From Ruegeria halocynthiae (GTDB lineage Bacteria; Pseudomonadota; Alphaproteobacteria; Rhodobacterales; Rhodobacteraceae): a DNA stretch of 64,000 nt. The stretch lies in the NCBI RefSeq assembly GCF_000743705.1, contig NZ_JQEZ01000003.1:520181-584180 (forward strand), read 5' to 3'. The notes beneath the pieces are model-generated. The model had not been told where the DNA came from and ran no database searches. It saw nothing but the letters and a program-made list of their open reading frames with translations. How positions within the stretch are numbered: the stretch's first letter is position 1; every line of letters starts with the position of its first letter. The translations under genes and the position numbers were made by a program. Positions 37,049 through 46,520 of the stretch are shown here, piece by piece.

Positions 37049-38362
37049 TTAGCGGTAACCAGCGGCTTCCATTGCTTCGTTTGTAATCGCCTGCGCTTTC
37101 TCAAGCGCCTCTTCGACGGTCTGCTGACCGGCGTAAGCGGCCGAAAATTCCTGGCTTACTTCGGTTGCGATGCCTGCAAACTCCGGGATCGCCGCAAACT
37201 GAATGCCAACATAAGGGCTCGGCTCTACTGTGGAATTATTCGGATCAGCGGACAAGATCGAGTCCAGTGTCATCTGAGCGAACGGAACAGCCTGGTAATT
37301 TGGGTTTTCATACAGAGATGTCCGCGCGCCCGGCGGAACATTGGCCCAGCCTTCGTTCTCGGCAACCAGATCAATGTAGCCGGTTGAGGTTGCCCACTCG
37401 ATGAACTGCTTGGCTTCAGCTTCTTGCTGAGTGCCAGCCGGAATCGCAAGCGCCCATGCCCACAGCCAGTTAGACCGCTTGCCCAGACCCGTGTCGGGGG
37501 CCAGTGCAAAGCCAACGCTGTCAGCAACCGTAGAATCGTCACCCGTTACGAATGACGCGGCAACAGTTGCATCAATCCACATGCCACACTTGCCCTGATT
37601 AAACAGCGACAGGTTTTCGTTGAAACCGTTGGTCGCATATCCCGTCGGGCCAGAGGCATCCATCATCTCTTTGTAGAAATTCAGCGTGTTGGCCCATGGT
37701 TCTGTGTCGAATTGCGCGTTCCAGTCCATGTCGAACCAACGTGCGCCGAAGGAATTGGACATTGCTGTGATAAACGCACCACCTTCGCCCCATCCGGCCT
37801 TGCCGCGCAGGCAAATGCCGTTGATGTCCGCGTCGCGGTCCGTCATTGCAGCAGCGGCCTCGGCAATAAATTCCCATGTGGGCGCGTCGGGCATCTCAAG
37901 ACCAGCGGCCTCCATCAGGTCCGTCCGGTACATGATCATTGAGCTTTCGCCATAGAACGGTGCCGCATAAAGCGTACCGTCGTAAGAAAGCCCCCCTGCC
38001 ATCGCTGGCAGTAAGTCGCCAACATTGTATTCTTCGGACAGATCATCCAGCGGAACGAGCCAGCCATTGGAACCCCAGATCGGGGTTTCGTACATGCCGA
38101 TCGTCATGATGTCGAAGGCGCCGCCTTTGGTGGTAATGTCGGTTGTGACGCGCTGACGCAGCACGTTCTCTTCCAATGTCACCCACTCGACAGCGATGCC
38201 CGTCTCTTCAGTGAATTTGTCGGTGTAACCTTGCATTCGGATCATGTCGCCATTGTTGACAGTGGCGATCGTGATCGTTGCGGAAGGGTCGGCTGCGAAA
38301 GCACCAGTTGCTGTAATCAGCGAAAGCGCAGTTGCAGCACTAAGCGTGCTCTTCAAAGACAT
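37049..38362 (-). CDS. smoE: sorbitol/mannitol ABC transporter, binding protein
   Basis: 437 residues with a Sec signal peptide cleaved near residue 23 (GAFAADPS). Family 1 extracellular solute-binding protein; stretches such as EWVTLEENVLRQRVTTDITTK (start 40-60), WGSNGWLVPL, APFYGESSMIMYRTDL and YVGIQFAAIPEFAG match polyol-binding proteins. It captures sorbitol or mannitol in the periplasm. First gene of smoEFGKS-mtlK; upstream lies a perfect palindromic operator. Confidence 0.9.
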   Translation of the reverse strand: MSLKSTLSAATALSLITATGAFAADPSATITIATVNNGDMIRMQGYTDKFTEETGIAVEWVTLEENVLRQRVTTDITTKGGAFDIMTIGMYETPIWGSNGWLVPLDDLSEEYNVGDLLPAMAGGLSYDGTLYAAPFYGESSMIMYRTDLMEAAGLEMPDAPTWEFIAEAAAAMTDRDADINGICLRGKAGWGEGGAFITAMSNSFGARWFDMDWNAQFDTEPWANTLNFYKEMMDASGPTGYATNGFNENLSLFNQGKCGMWIDATVAASFVTGDDSTVADSVGFALAPDTGLGKRSNWLWAWALAIPAGTQQEAEAKQFIEWATSTGYIDLVAENEGWANVPPGARTSLYENPNYQAVPFAQMTLDSILSADPNNSTVEPSPYVGIQFAAIPEFAGIATEVSQEFSAAYAGQQTVEEALEKAQAITNEAMEAAGYR

Positions 38363-38427
38363 CCGGTTTCCTCCCTGGTTGGATGTTATGTACCAAGGCT
38401 AGTCGGATAGACGACGCGGCGTCAATA

Positions 38428-38451
38428 AAAGTTTTACGCGCGTAAAACTTT
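38428..38451. promoter_or_regulatory. LacI-type operator of the polyol operon
   Basis: A perfect 24-bp palindrome with half-site AAAGTTTTACGC and a CG centre, typical for LacI-family sites. It lies between the regulator's stop and smoE, about 66 bases before the smoE start, where a repressor would block the promoter. Confidence 0.8.
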
Positions 38452-38458
38452 AGAGCAC

Positions 38459-39502
38459 TTATGCAGAGTCACGCAATATCAACGTCCCTTCCAAACGTGT
38501 GCTTTTCCAAGGTGATACCTGCCCTTCAATTGCTGCGAACAACGCTTCGGCTGCTGTCTGAGAAACCATGTCATAATTGTGCGAAATTGTTGTAAGCGGT
38601 GGACAGGTATAGCGTGAATGCGGGTGACCGTCTTGTCCGGCGATCCGAATCGCGCAGTCTTCGCCGCGACCAACCCGGATGTTTTTCTCGTAACAAGCGG
38701 TCAGTAATCCAATCGCCAACCGGTCGTTGCTGCACAAGATCGTATTGGTTGAAAGGCGCTCATCTTGCAGCATCTCGTGCCCGCCCAGACGACCAATTTC
38801 CTCGAACCCCCATCCTTCACCTTCAACCGAAATGACGTTCGGGGTATGGCCAAACTCTTCCATTGCATTCAGATAGCTTTGGCGACGACGATGCGCATTT
38901 GGGTTAGCAGGCGTCTTCATTTCAAAAAAGCAGGGAGGTTCACCCGTTCTGCATAAGTAATCGGTGATATGGGCTGTGAACTGAAAGTTGTCAGAGCCCA
39001 CAAAGGCAAGACCGATCTCATCGACACTGCTATCGAAGATCAAAGTGGGCACATCTCTGCAGAAATTCTCTAGCGCCTGTCGGTCCGAAGCACGCCCCAA
39101 AGGGGCCAATAAAACGCCCGCGGGTTTGAGAGATCGCAGAGTTTCCAGAACCTCAACCTCAAAGGCAGGGTCCCCGTGTGAACTGAACAATGTTGGGCGA
39201 TATCCCGCGGCGATACATCTTTGTTCAAGGTTTCGCGCGATCTCTGCAAAATAGGGATCCGACAATAGCGGCACCACAACCCCGACGTTCTTTGTCAGCT
39301 TCCGGTTCTGGTTCATCGCATAGATATTGGGGCGATAATCATGCAACTCCAGTGCGGCCTCAATCCGGGCGCGTGTGCTGGACCTGACACTGTCAGGGTC
39401 ATTGAAATACTTCGACACTGTCGGACGGGAGATACCACTGACTCTGGCAAACTCCTCCATATTCCGAATTTTGTTGCCCGCCATCTCTGATCGTCCCGTC
39501 AC
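38459..39502 (-). CDS. LacI-family regulator of the polyol operon
   Basis: 347 residues (341 if started at the internal ATG at 39484, which is in the better position before a GISRPTVSKYFND helix-turn-helix). N-terminal LacI DNA-binding domain at about 12-60 including the hinge helix region, then a sugar-binding-protein-like core with VGVVVPLLSDPYFAEIARNL and DRLAIGLLTACYE. It precedes smoE on the same strand, and the palindrome immediately downstream is its probable target. In R. sphaeroides the polyol regulator is a different type as far as I recall, so a LacI protein here may be a local variation. Confidence 0.88.
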   Translation of the reverse strand: MTGRSEMAGNKIRNMEEFARVSGISRPTVSKYFNDPDSVRSSTRARIEAALELHDYRPNIYAMNQNRKLTKNVGVVVPLLSDPYFAEIARNLEQRCIAAGYRPTLFSSHGDPAFEVEVLETLRSLKPAGVLLAPLGRASDRQALENFCRDVPTLIFDSSVDEIGLAFVGSDNFQFTAHITDYLCRTGEPPCFFEMKTPANPNAHRRRQSYLNAMEEFGHTPNVISVEGEGWGFEEIGRLGGHEMLQDERLSTNTILCSNDRLAIGLLTACYEKNIRVGRGEDCAIRIAGQDGHPHSRYTCPPLTTISHNYDMVSQTAAEALFAAIEGQVSPWKSTRLEGTLILRDSA

Positions 39503-39652
39503 ATTTTTGCGCTAAGAATTAAAATTTCCACTGAGGTACAATTTCTTGTCGCGCGCAAAAATGCAACTTTCCGTTGGGCAGGAGGTAACTATTGGCCCTT
39601 CGTTACCGTTTGCCCAGGCTTTGTTGTACAAATCAGTTGAAGAATTCATTTT

Positions 39653-40080
39653 ATGAACCCTGCGCGACAGCTGGGAAACATGAGCATTTGGGCCCAGACG
39701 AAGTACAAGACCAAGACCTGGCTTTCGTACAATATCGCACTGAAGCAACGCGGATCGCTTTCGATTTGGCTTGATCCGGAGATGAACTGGGCACCGCCGC
39801 TGAATGGCAAGCACGGTCGGCAACAGGGTTTCAGCGATGCTGCGATCCAGACCTACCTGGTCTTGAAGGTGTTGTTCGGGATGCCGCTCAGGTAGACGAC
39901 TGTTTGCGTCGAGAGCCCACTACAGCTCGCCGGACTGGGCTGGGCGGCGTCCAACTATAACACAGTGCCATCGCCAAAAGACACTGAATGGCGGCCTGCC
40001 CTATCACAGCGGCACCGGCTCGCTGAACCTGCTGATCCCCTGTCGGGACATCACTGCATGATGCCCTGCCGATTGCCAGA
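39653..40080 (+). pseudogene. decayed IS5-family transposase
   Basis: The N-terminal 80 residues are typical of IS5-group transposases: KYKTKTWLSYNIALKQRGSL, SIWLDPEMNW, GKHGRQQGFSDAAIQTYL and LKVLFGMPLR. A stop follows at 39893-39895. The next bases still echo the family (RQTT, then LAGLGWAASNYNTV, then LSQRH...) but with stops and frameshifts, and recognisable sequence fades by about 40080. No terminal repeats are evident. Confidence 0.8.
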
Positions 40081-40354
40081 AATTTTGAAAGGCGACGGGC
40101 GTGTCCCGGTGATACCTATCATCTGGATGGGTTTTGTTGCGCAATTCACGTGACGAGCGAACTTCCCAGCCCTCTCCGCGCCAACCGCCCTCCCCGCGCG
40201 TAAGCACAAGGAGTGCAGAGGCGCGCCAGCGTCCTTCCTGATTGATAGCCACATGGATGAAGCGCTTAGGCAGGCAATCTCCAAAGTGTCTGGCACTGGC
40301 GCCGACACCAAAGACTGGTGATCATCAGAACAGGCATGTTTTTCACAACGCGCT
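40081..40354. other. stretch without recognisable content
   Basis: Lies between the IS5 remnant and the LamG-like gene. Several short open frames on both strands, none family-like. Probably debris of the mobile element and of whatever it interrupted. Confidence 0.4.
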
Positions 40355-41119
40355 TCACGCCCTGCCCCCGGACAAGGCAGAGAAACGCCGCCTGACCAGC
40401 GCTATTTCGTCATCAGACAGTTTCCGGTTCGCCTGGAACGTTCCGTAAAAGCGCATGGCAGCGCGATTGCCTCCACTGATCTCAAACGGACCCGAGCCAC
40501 CATCGGCTATCGGCTCGGCAACAGAGTAATCTTTCGCGATGCCATTGGCATTGATGTTTCTGTCAGTGCCTGTCGTCCACGAAGATAGAACCATATCCAA
40601 GCCGATCGGTGACTGGCCGACACTAACCGATGATGACAGCGCCCCCCACGCCGCGCGGACCAGGGTTGTTCCGTTTTGGAGAGAAACCAGCGGCTGACGG
40701 TGCCTATAATTGCTCGGCCCGCTGATGCGGTTGGAAATAACGTGTGGGTGGGCTGCGTTAAAGCTGTTCAGGCGAAAAGCCGTAACGTTTGTGGCATCCT
40801 CGCTGAACGGCAAAGCGCCTGCCGACAATTCGTCATCAATCCCGTCAAAGTTGAGATACCTGCGTCCGTTTGCATCCTCGAAGAAGGTGGGGCGGCGGTT
40901 TGCATTGATTGACTGAACCGCATGGTGGCCATTGCCGCTTTTGTCGTTCATGCGACCCACCGGTTCGCCTGATGCTGTTACCGGAATAGTTCCTGCCGCG
41001 TCCTGAAACAACGTGCCTTTGTCAGACGGGTCGAACCAAATCAGCGGGCTTAAGCTGCCGACGCCTGAGTGCCTGTTGCGAAGTGCCAGCGATGTGATGG
41101 AAAGGCCGAGATCAATCAT
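40355..41119 (-). CDS. LamG/concanavalin-like orphan, phage-tail-type
   Basis: 254 residues. It opens with SPLIWFDPSDKGTLFQDAAGTIPV, then DKSGNGHHAVQ and LNFDGIDDEL, a pattern seen in LamG-like jelly-roll domains at the ends of phage tail or host-surface proteins. The C-terminus (RFYGTFQANRKLSDDEIALV) is also typical of that domain's last strand and helix. There is no signal peptide. Alone beside an IS remnant, it may be a cargo piece of a lost prophage or the C-terminal part of a larger gene. Function is not assigned. Confidence 0.6.
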   Translation of the reverse strand: MIDLGLSITSLALRNRHSGVGSLSPLIWFDPSDKGTLFQDAAGTIPVTASGEPVGRMNDKSGNGHHAVQSINANRRPTFFEDANGRRYLNFDGIDDELSAGALPFSEDATNVTAFRLNSFNAAHPHVISNRISGPSNYRHRQPLVSLQNGTTLVRAAWGALSSSVSVGQSPIGLDMVLSSWTTGTDRNINANGIAKDYSVAEPIADGGSGPFEISGGNRAAMRFYGTFQANRKLSDDEIALVRRRFSALSGGRA

Positions 41120-41754
41120 GCTGAGTCACCGCACCGCGCTGGAACCGCTGATTGTGGCTTTAACCGCAAGTTGAGGGCCACCCCGGCCCGGTAAGTGCAT
41201 CCTGCTTGGGACATTTTCATAGGTCTCCATCTCATTGAAAATTGTGGTTGCTCCGACAGGCCCACCAACATTGCCAGGCAATCTGCTCACCGCGCTTTCA
41301 GTGTTTTTCTGAAGGCGTCAGTTATTGGTGCCCTGAAGTGGCGATTCAGCCCCGTCCGTGATTTCCCAGCTAATCTTCCAAGATGTTTCCCGAACTTCGT
41401 TGACTTTGCCCTAGGCGACCGTTCGGCATGGTTACCAAAGACGTCTGGAACATGCCGACGCGTGTGGTCGTAGCCTTTAGTCCGGGCATCATTCCGAAGT
41501 GCTATGGGGCAGAGTTCGTAGGTAAAGGTGTAGGGTTAGTTTATGTCAGGCGCTCTCCTCAGGCGGGAATACGACACCGCAATAAGTATCTGACGCTTGA
41601 ACAGTCTGAGGGCTTGCCGCGACGTTCACCGGATCTTTTGAAGCCCGGTGGATAAAAAAATCCTACAGACCTTTCATACGGCTTCGACCGCATGTAGACG
41701 ATCCGCAATGCACATATTTTGCACCTGCCTGATATTTAGGATTGTTAGCGTATT
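41120..41754. other. gene-poor stretch before the wzc gene
   Basis: Two plus-strand open frames of about 90 and 75 codons occur but read as random sequence. Composition becomes AT-rich near 41660-41750, probably the wzc promoter region. Nothing else is supported. Confidence 0.45.
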
Positions 41755-43890
41755 ATGAAGCAAACTCCGATAAACGAAGCGTCTTTCCAAGCGAACCGCC
41801 CCACATTGGATGCCAGTTCCGACGATGAAACGATCGACATCGGGGCCTTGATAGGAACGCTATGGCGCGGCAAGTGGATCTTAGCTGCAACTACGACCGC
41901 GGCCATATTGTTGGGCGCTTATTATGCATTTGTCGCCGCCGTTCCGATTTACAGGTCCGGTGCGGTTGTCATGCTGGAAACCGACCAGGCAAGCGTGGTT
42001 GATCTGCAAAGCGTGGTTGGCGGATTGGCCGGGGACACGGCCGAAGTCAATTCCGAGCTGGAAGTGCTGAAATCCCGCGGTCTTATGAGCAAAGTGGTGG
42101 ACAAGCTGAATCTGACCTCGGATCCGGAATTCAACAAGGCGCTTCGACCGGCATCTGCCCTCAGCGGATTAAAGCAGAGCGTGAAGTCTGTGCTTGGTGG
42201 GCAGGGTGAACCAGATGACATCCCATCTGATCTGGCCGCTCAACTGACCCAAGACGATGTGATTTCGGCCCTGCTCAAGAAGATCCAGGTGCGCAACGTT
42301 CCGCAAAGCCTGGTGTTCAACGTAACGGTTGAGACAGAGTCGGCGCGAAAATCGGCTCTGATCGCCGATACCATTGTCGAACTGTACATTTTGAACCAGA
42401 TCGAAGTGAAATTCGATGCGACTGAACAGGCGACCACGTGGTTGGCCGACCGTGTGGCGGAATTACAGATTGAGCTGGAAACCTCTGAGGCGAAGGTCAC
42501 CGAATTCAATTCGACCACGGCGCTGGTTTCGCCCGAGGCGCTGCAACTTCAGGAAGTTCAGCTGAAAGACCTGCGCGAACGCAGCGTATCTGCTGAGGCG
42601 ACCCGCGCATCGGCACAGGCCCGATTTAACGCTTTGGATGCAGCGGGCAGCCGCGCGGCACAAGCCGATGCCAGCCAGGACCCGCAACTTCAACGTCTTT
42701 TTGCCCAGATCGAAAATCCAGACGTGGGTGAAGCAACCTTCGACACCGCCTTCCAACGCCTGGTTGCGCGGACAGCGCTTGATGCACGCCGGGCGACGCA
42801 ACAGGTTCAGGCGTTGAACCGATCCTCCGAGGAGCTTGGGCATCAGATCGCGCAGCAGAATGCCGACTTGATCACGCTGCAGCAATTGGCGCGCGAAGCC
42901 GAAGCGGTTCGGTTGCTATATGAATATTTCCTCGGTCGCCTAAAGGAAACGTCGGCGCAGGAAGGGATCCAGAAGGCCGACAGCCGGCAGCTGTCGCGCG
43001 CAGTGATCCCCAGCAATCCGTCAGAGCCGAAAAAGCCCATGATCCTCGCGCTGTCGGCCATTTTAGGGTTTGGGTTAGGCGTGGCCATCCTGTTCACGAT
43101 GGAGCTGCGCCGCAAAGGTTACCGATCCGCGCAAGAACTGGAACGCAAGACCGGTTACAGCGTTCTGGGTCAAATCCCGAACTTTCCGGCCCGCGGGCGG
43201 CGCAAAGTTCTGGAATATCTCGCATCCAAACCTTCTTCTGCCGCAGCCGAAGCGGTGCGCAACCTGCGTACATCTTTGATGTTGTCCAATGTGGATCACC
43301 CGCCGCAGGTTGTGGTGATCACGTCTTCGTTGCCGGGTGAAGGTAAGACGACGAACTCACTGGCGTTGGCGCAGAATTTTGTCGGGATCGGTAAGAAGGT
43401 TCTGCTGGTTGAGGGTGATATCCGGCGTCGGACCATGACGGCGCAACTTCAGAGCGTACCTGACAAGGGCATCGTCTCGGTCCTGGCTGGCGATGCAACC
43501 GCGCAGGATGCGATTTTTCAAGACCCGCTTTTGGGCTGCGATATCCTGGCAGGCGAGGAAACATCCGCCAATGCGGCGGACCTGTTTGCCTCCCAACGGT
43601 TCCGGCAGCTCCTTGACGATATGCGCAAGATCTATGATGTCATCCTGATTGATACACCCCCGACACTGATCGTGTCGGACGCACGCCTGATCGCGCGCAA
43701 CGCGGATGCGATCCTTCTGACGATCAAATGGAATGACACGTCAGAACAAGATGTCACCGAAACCCTGCGGCTGTTCCACAACGACAAACAAAACCTAACC
43801 GGGATTGTGCTTGGGCAGATCAATGTCAAAGGCGCGAAACACTATGGCTATTCTTACGGCAATTACGGGTCGAAGTATTACAACAACTGA
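41755..43890 (+). CDS. Wzc-type polysaccharide co-polymerase/BY-kinase
   Basis: 711 residues. N-terminal Wzz domain with one membrane helix at about 40-62 and a second near 425-445; between them a long periplasmic coiled coil (about 200-400). The C-terminal bacterial tyrosine kinase has Walker A with K531 (LPGEGKTT), Walker A' LLVEGDIRR and Walker B with D633 (ILIDTPP). The last 17 residues contain six tyrosines, the autophosphorylation cluster. It controls chain length and export of an exopolysaccharide. The other EPS genes lie on the opposite strand and converge on it. Confidence 0.92.
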   Translation: MKQTPINEASFQANRPTLDASSDDETIDIGALIGTLWRGKWILAATTTAAILLGAYYAFVAAVPIYRSGAVVMLETDQASVVDLQSVVGGLAGDTAEVNSELEVLKSRGLMSKVVDKLNLTSDPEFNKALRPASALSGLKQSVKSVLGGQGEPDDIPSDLAAQLTQDDVISALLKKIQVRNVPQSLVFNVTVETESARKSALIADTIVELYILNQIEVKFDATEQATTWLADRVAELQIELETSEAKVTEFNSTTALVSPEALQLQEVQLKDLRERSVSAEATRASAQARFNALDAAGSRAAQADASQDPQLQRLFAQIENPDVGEATFDTAFQRLVARTALDARRATQQVQALNRSSEELGHQIAQQNADLITLQQLAREAEAVRLLYEYFLGRLKETSAQEGIQKADSRQLSRAVIPSNPSEPKKPMILALSAILGFGLGVAILFTMELRRKGYRSAQELERKTGYSVLGQIPNFPARGRRKVLEYLASKPSSAAAEAVRNLRTSLMLSNVDHPPQVVVITSSLPGEGKTTNSLALAQNFVGIGKKVLLVEGDIRRRTMTAQLQSVPDKGIVSVLAGDATAQDAIFQDPLLGCDILAGEETSANAADLFASQRFRQLLDDMRKIYDVILIDTPPTLIVSDARLIARNADAILLTIKWNDTSEQDVTETLRLFHNDKQNLTGIVLGQINVKGAKHYGYSYGNYGSKYYNN

Positions 43891-43918
43891 CCGGTGAGAG
43901 CCGAGGAAATACCAGCGA

Positions 43919-43950
43919 AAAGCCGTGCGCCTATTAAAGCGTGCGGCTTT
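43919..43950 (+). terminator. terminator after the wzc gene
   Basis: AAAGCCGTGCGC (43919-43930) pairs with GCGTGCGGCTTT (43939-43950), including two G-U pairs, over an 8-base loop; short T stretch follows. It sits 28 bases after the stop and may serve both converging genes. Confidence 0.65.
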
Positions 43951-44037
43951 CATTTGCTCTGACCCCGGTCTGGAATATCTGCCACTGGGCTTGGCACCGG
44001 ATCAGCGCCATGTGCAGACCAGCGCGCAATTCTGAGG

Positions 44038-45234
44038 TCAGGTGTTCACAACCGATTTACGCGCGCGAAAACGTTGTACTGCCTTCGGCGAAGTGAGAAA
44101 AATTACGACTAGGGTAGCAGCAAAAAACGGGGAACTCATGCCGTTTTTAAAGTTGAGCGTAATTCCAATAAGCGCTGGAATCACAATCGCGCTCCACAAG
44201 AGGTAACGCGAACCACTTTGGATGTTGAGCTTGAATAGAGCCGCAATAATTAAGCAGGTTGTGGCGGAAAGGATGAACAATCCAATAAAGCCAAACTTCG
44301 CCAGCACCCAGGAAATCGAGAAGTGAAATACGCGCCCTCTAGCACCCGTATTTGTCACGTCTTCATTGAAACCTGAAATTGCGTTCATATAAGATACATC
44401 AAAACTGTATCCCAACCCACCGCCGAAAACGTTTACGACAGTGTCTCTAAATGCCAATAGTTCGTATTCAGCAAATCGGATTGTAATGCTCACTGGGTTG
44501 GTAAAATGAACGGCCCATTCGCGGAGTTGGTCGGCAGAAATAAGAGAATAAACACAAATTGACGCCAACATAATTATGGTGAACGCGATGCACCTATTTC
44601 GAGAGAAAACTGGAAAGGTTTGGAGGCAGAAGCGAAATGCAAATGCGGCCGCGAATGCGCCCAAAGCGATTGCAAGCCCTCCTGATTCACTAAAGGCTAA
44701 CAAACACAGCAACGACGTGAGAATACCGAGTAACCATCTTCCCTTTGCCAATAACAGTGCAGCGAAGGTCGCAAATACATAAGGCTGCTCCAACCCTTTT
44801 CCCGCAATTGCAAAAGGAAGGGTAATTAGAAGGGATAGCCCTGCACTGAACAGTATGGCGTCAACAAGTTTCTCTTCACCTTCCGTGTCTAGAATCGAGA
44901 ATATTGGAAGTACATGAATTACTGGAAATAGGGCGACTACAGTGTCAGCAATAACAAAACCGATAGGGTTGTCAGTCGATTTAAAAAGTGTGACCGCGTA
45001 GAAGTGAACGAAAATAAATAAAACCCAACCCAAAGAGCACACAAGTACACTCTTGGGGATTCTTTTTGTAAATATGGCCGCTGCCGTTAGTGAAAAAATA
45101 AAGAAAACAACGTTCATGAGTCGGGATTTTGTGCTGAAATCAGCGACAGTCAGCAAGTTTGCCAGAAGAATCGGAAGCACAACCACAATTAGAAAGTACT
45201 TACGGCTTTCCGTCATATTCACGCTAAGGCGCAT
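44038..45234 (-). CDS. O-antigen ligase/polymerase-like membrane protein
   Basis: 398 residues with about ten hydrophobic helices and a large polar loop around 255-300, the layout of Wzy polymerases and WaaL ligases. Sequence conservation is low as usual for this family. The DNA is clearly more AT-rich than its neighbours (26 G+C in the 60 bases from 44101), common for Wzy genes acquired with a surface-sugar locus. It follows the small membrane protein gene by 15 bases. Polymerase is favoured over ligase because a flippase and co-polymerase are nearby. Confidence 0.75.
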   Translation of the reverse strand: MRLSVNMTESRKYFLIVVVLPILLANLLTVADFSTKSRLMNVVFFIFSLTAAAIFTKRIPKSVLVCSLGWVLFIFVHFYAVTLFKSTDNPIGFVIADTVVALFPVIHVLPIFSILDTEGEEKLVDAILFSAGLSLLITLPFAIAGKGLEQPYVFATFAALLLAKGRWLLGILTSLLCLLAFSESGGLAIALGAFAAAFAFRFCLQTFPVFSRNRCIAFTIIMLASICVYSLISADQLREWAVHFTNPVSITIRFAEYELLAFRDTVVNVFGGGLGYSFDVSYMNAISGFNEDVTNTGARGRVFHFSISWVLAKFGFIGLFILSATTCLIIAALFKLNIQSGSRYLLWSAIVIPALIGITLNFKNGMSSPFFAATLVVIFLTSPKAVQRFRARKSVVNT

Positions 45235-45249
45235 AGGTCTATCCTGAGT

Positions 45250-45486
45250 TTACCCTGAAGCCGGCAACACAATGGTAGTTGATTGTTTTTCTATGAGTGC
45301 TTTTGGACAGAGGCGCATAAATATGCAATTGAAAAGTCCCAACGCTTGTTGAGTGACCCAGTAAAGGACCACGCATGAAATCAGGTTGGTCGCCGCCAGG
45401 AATGTGACCGGCGCAAGGGCGCCCAGCCGAACGTAGACAAAGACCAGTCCGAAAATCAGGTAACTCAGAAGCGCCAGTTCTATCAT
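45250..45486 (-). CDS. 78-residue membrane protein of the EPS operon
   Basis: Two hydrophobic segments (residues about 2-22, IELALLSYLIFGLVFVYVRL, and 25-45) followed by a basic-to-polar tail. Its ATG at 45486 overlaps the pyruvyltransferase stop (ATGA), which marks it as a translated, coupled gene although it is short; a GTG eight codons upstream is also possible. I do not recognise the family. Position between the pyruvyltransferase and the Wzy-like protein suggests an accessory part of the polymerase or export machine. Confidence 0.6.
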   Translation of the reverse strand: MIELALLSYLIFGLVFVYVRLGALAPVTFLAATNLISCVVLYWVTQQALGLFNCIFMRLCPKALIEKQSTTIVLPASG

Positions 45487-46520
45487 TGCCCAAGTGTTCT
45501 TTCCAGCCACTGAAAGTGCCCTTTGGACCCCTCGGCGATCTCTGGCAACATCTGATCAAGGCGGGTTTTGATATCACTCACGCGTGACAGAATGACCGGG
45601 ATGTCGGCGGATTTCGGATCCACATAACACAGATCCTGCAGATTCAGTTGCTCAAGCTGTGCCCGAACCTTTCCACGACCGCCCACACTGATAAAGGGAA
45701 CGCCATACGACATGGCCGTCAGACCAACGTGAAGCTTGGACGACAAGACGAGCGACATGGTGCGCAGCTTTTGGCAGAAGTCCATACAGTCTTCATAGGG
45801 CATCAGCGTCAGGTCGCGGTCCTTGCCGTCCCATTCGTAGGTAAAACCGCTTTCGGCCAGATGCGACCGGGTCACCAGAATTTCGGCATTGGGTACAGTC
45901 TTGCGGATGTGATCCACAATGGCATGTCCCACATGGGTGTGACGCTTGTGGAAATTCAACAGGATACGCGGCGTATCGTACTGCCAGTCAGCGGGGTCCT
46001 GATCAATGTGTTTCGCGGTGCCCATTAGGACATCGGGATAGAACGCGGCCGTGATGCTGCGCTCGTTCAGCAGTGGCACGTCGCGGTTGAGGCGTACGGT
46101 CCCGCCCTTCACGCAATCGCTTTTGAACAGATATCGACGGGCAAGCGAGATATCCCGAAATCCCCGGATGCTGTCGCTGCCGATCGAGGTGAAATAAACG
46201 GGCTTGTTGTACCTGATCGCGGCCCGGCGAAGCGTCAGGTAGCGCTGTTCGATTTTACGCGGTGCCGATTTCACGATCATGCGCAACAGCTGCGCTTCTT
46301 TCAACACAGCACCGCCACCCATGACGACGGCATCCGCCTTGCGAATGCCATCCATTGCATCGCGGTTGACAGTCAGGCCGTTCTTTTGCGCTTCCCGGGT
46401 GCTAATGCCGTAGACTTCGACGGAATGGCCCATAGCCTCCAGCTTTTTGGCGAACAGAACGGCCATCAAATCATCGCCGAAATTACCTTGTTGATAGGCA
46501 CCCCAAAGAAAGATCCTCAT
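45483..46520 (-). CDS. polysaccharide pyruvyl transferase family protein
   Basis: 345 residues. N-terminal GAYQQGNFGDDLMAVLF is the family's opening motif, VVMGGGAVL near 88 is another, and a C-terminal SSKLHVGLTAMSYGVPFISV is the conserved substrate-binding stretch. Family members add pyruvate ketals from phosphoenolpyruvate to sugars of exopolysaccharides (CsaB, ExoV and WcaK are relatives). Four-base overlaps join it to the flippase gene before and the small membrane protein after. Confidence 0.85.
   Translation of the reverse strand: MRIFLWGAYQQGNFGDDLMAVLFAKKLEAMGHSVEVYGISTREAQKNGLTVNRDAMDGIRKADAVVMGGGAVLKEAQLLRMIVKSAPRKIEQRYLTLRRAAIRYNKPVYFTSIGSDSIRGFRDISLARRYLFKSDCVKGGTVRLNRDVPLLNERSITAAFYPDVLMGTAKHIDQDPADWQYDTPRILLNFHKRHTHVGHAIVDHIRKTVPNAEILVTRSHLAESGFTYEWDGKDRDLTLMPYEDCMDFCQKLRTMSLVLSSKLHVGLTAMSYGVPFISVGGRGKVRAQLEQLNLQDLCYVDPKSADIPVILSRVSDIKTRLDQMLPEIAEGSKGHFQWLERTLGQ

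Noticed and set aside
41195..41655. Two open frames of about 92 and 75 codons before the wzc gene
   Set aside because: No ribosome site, no recognisable motifs and they overlap in different frames.
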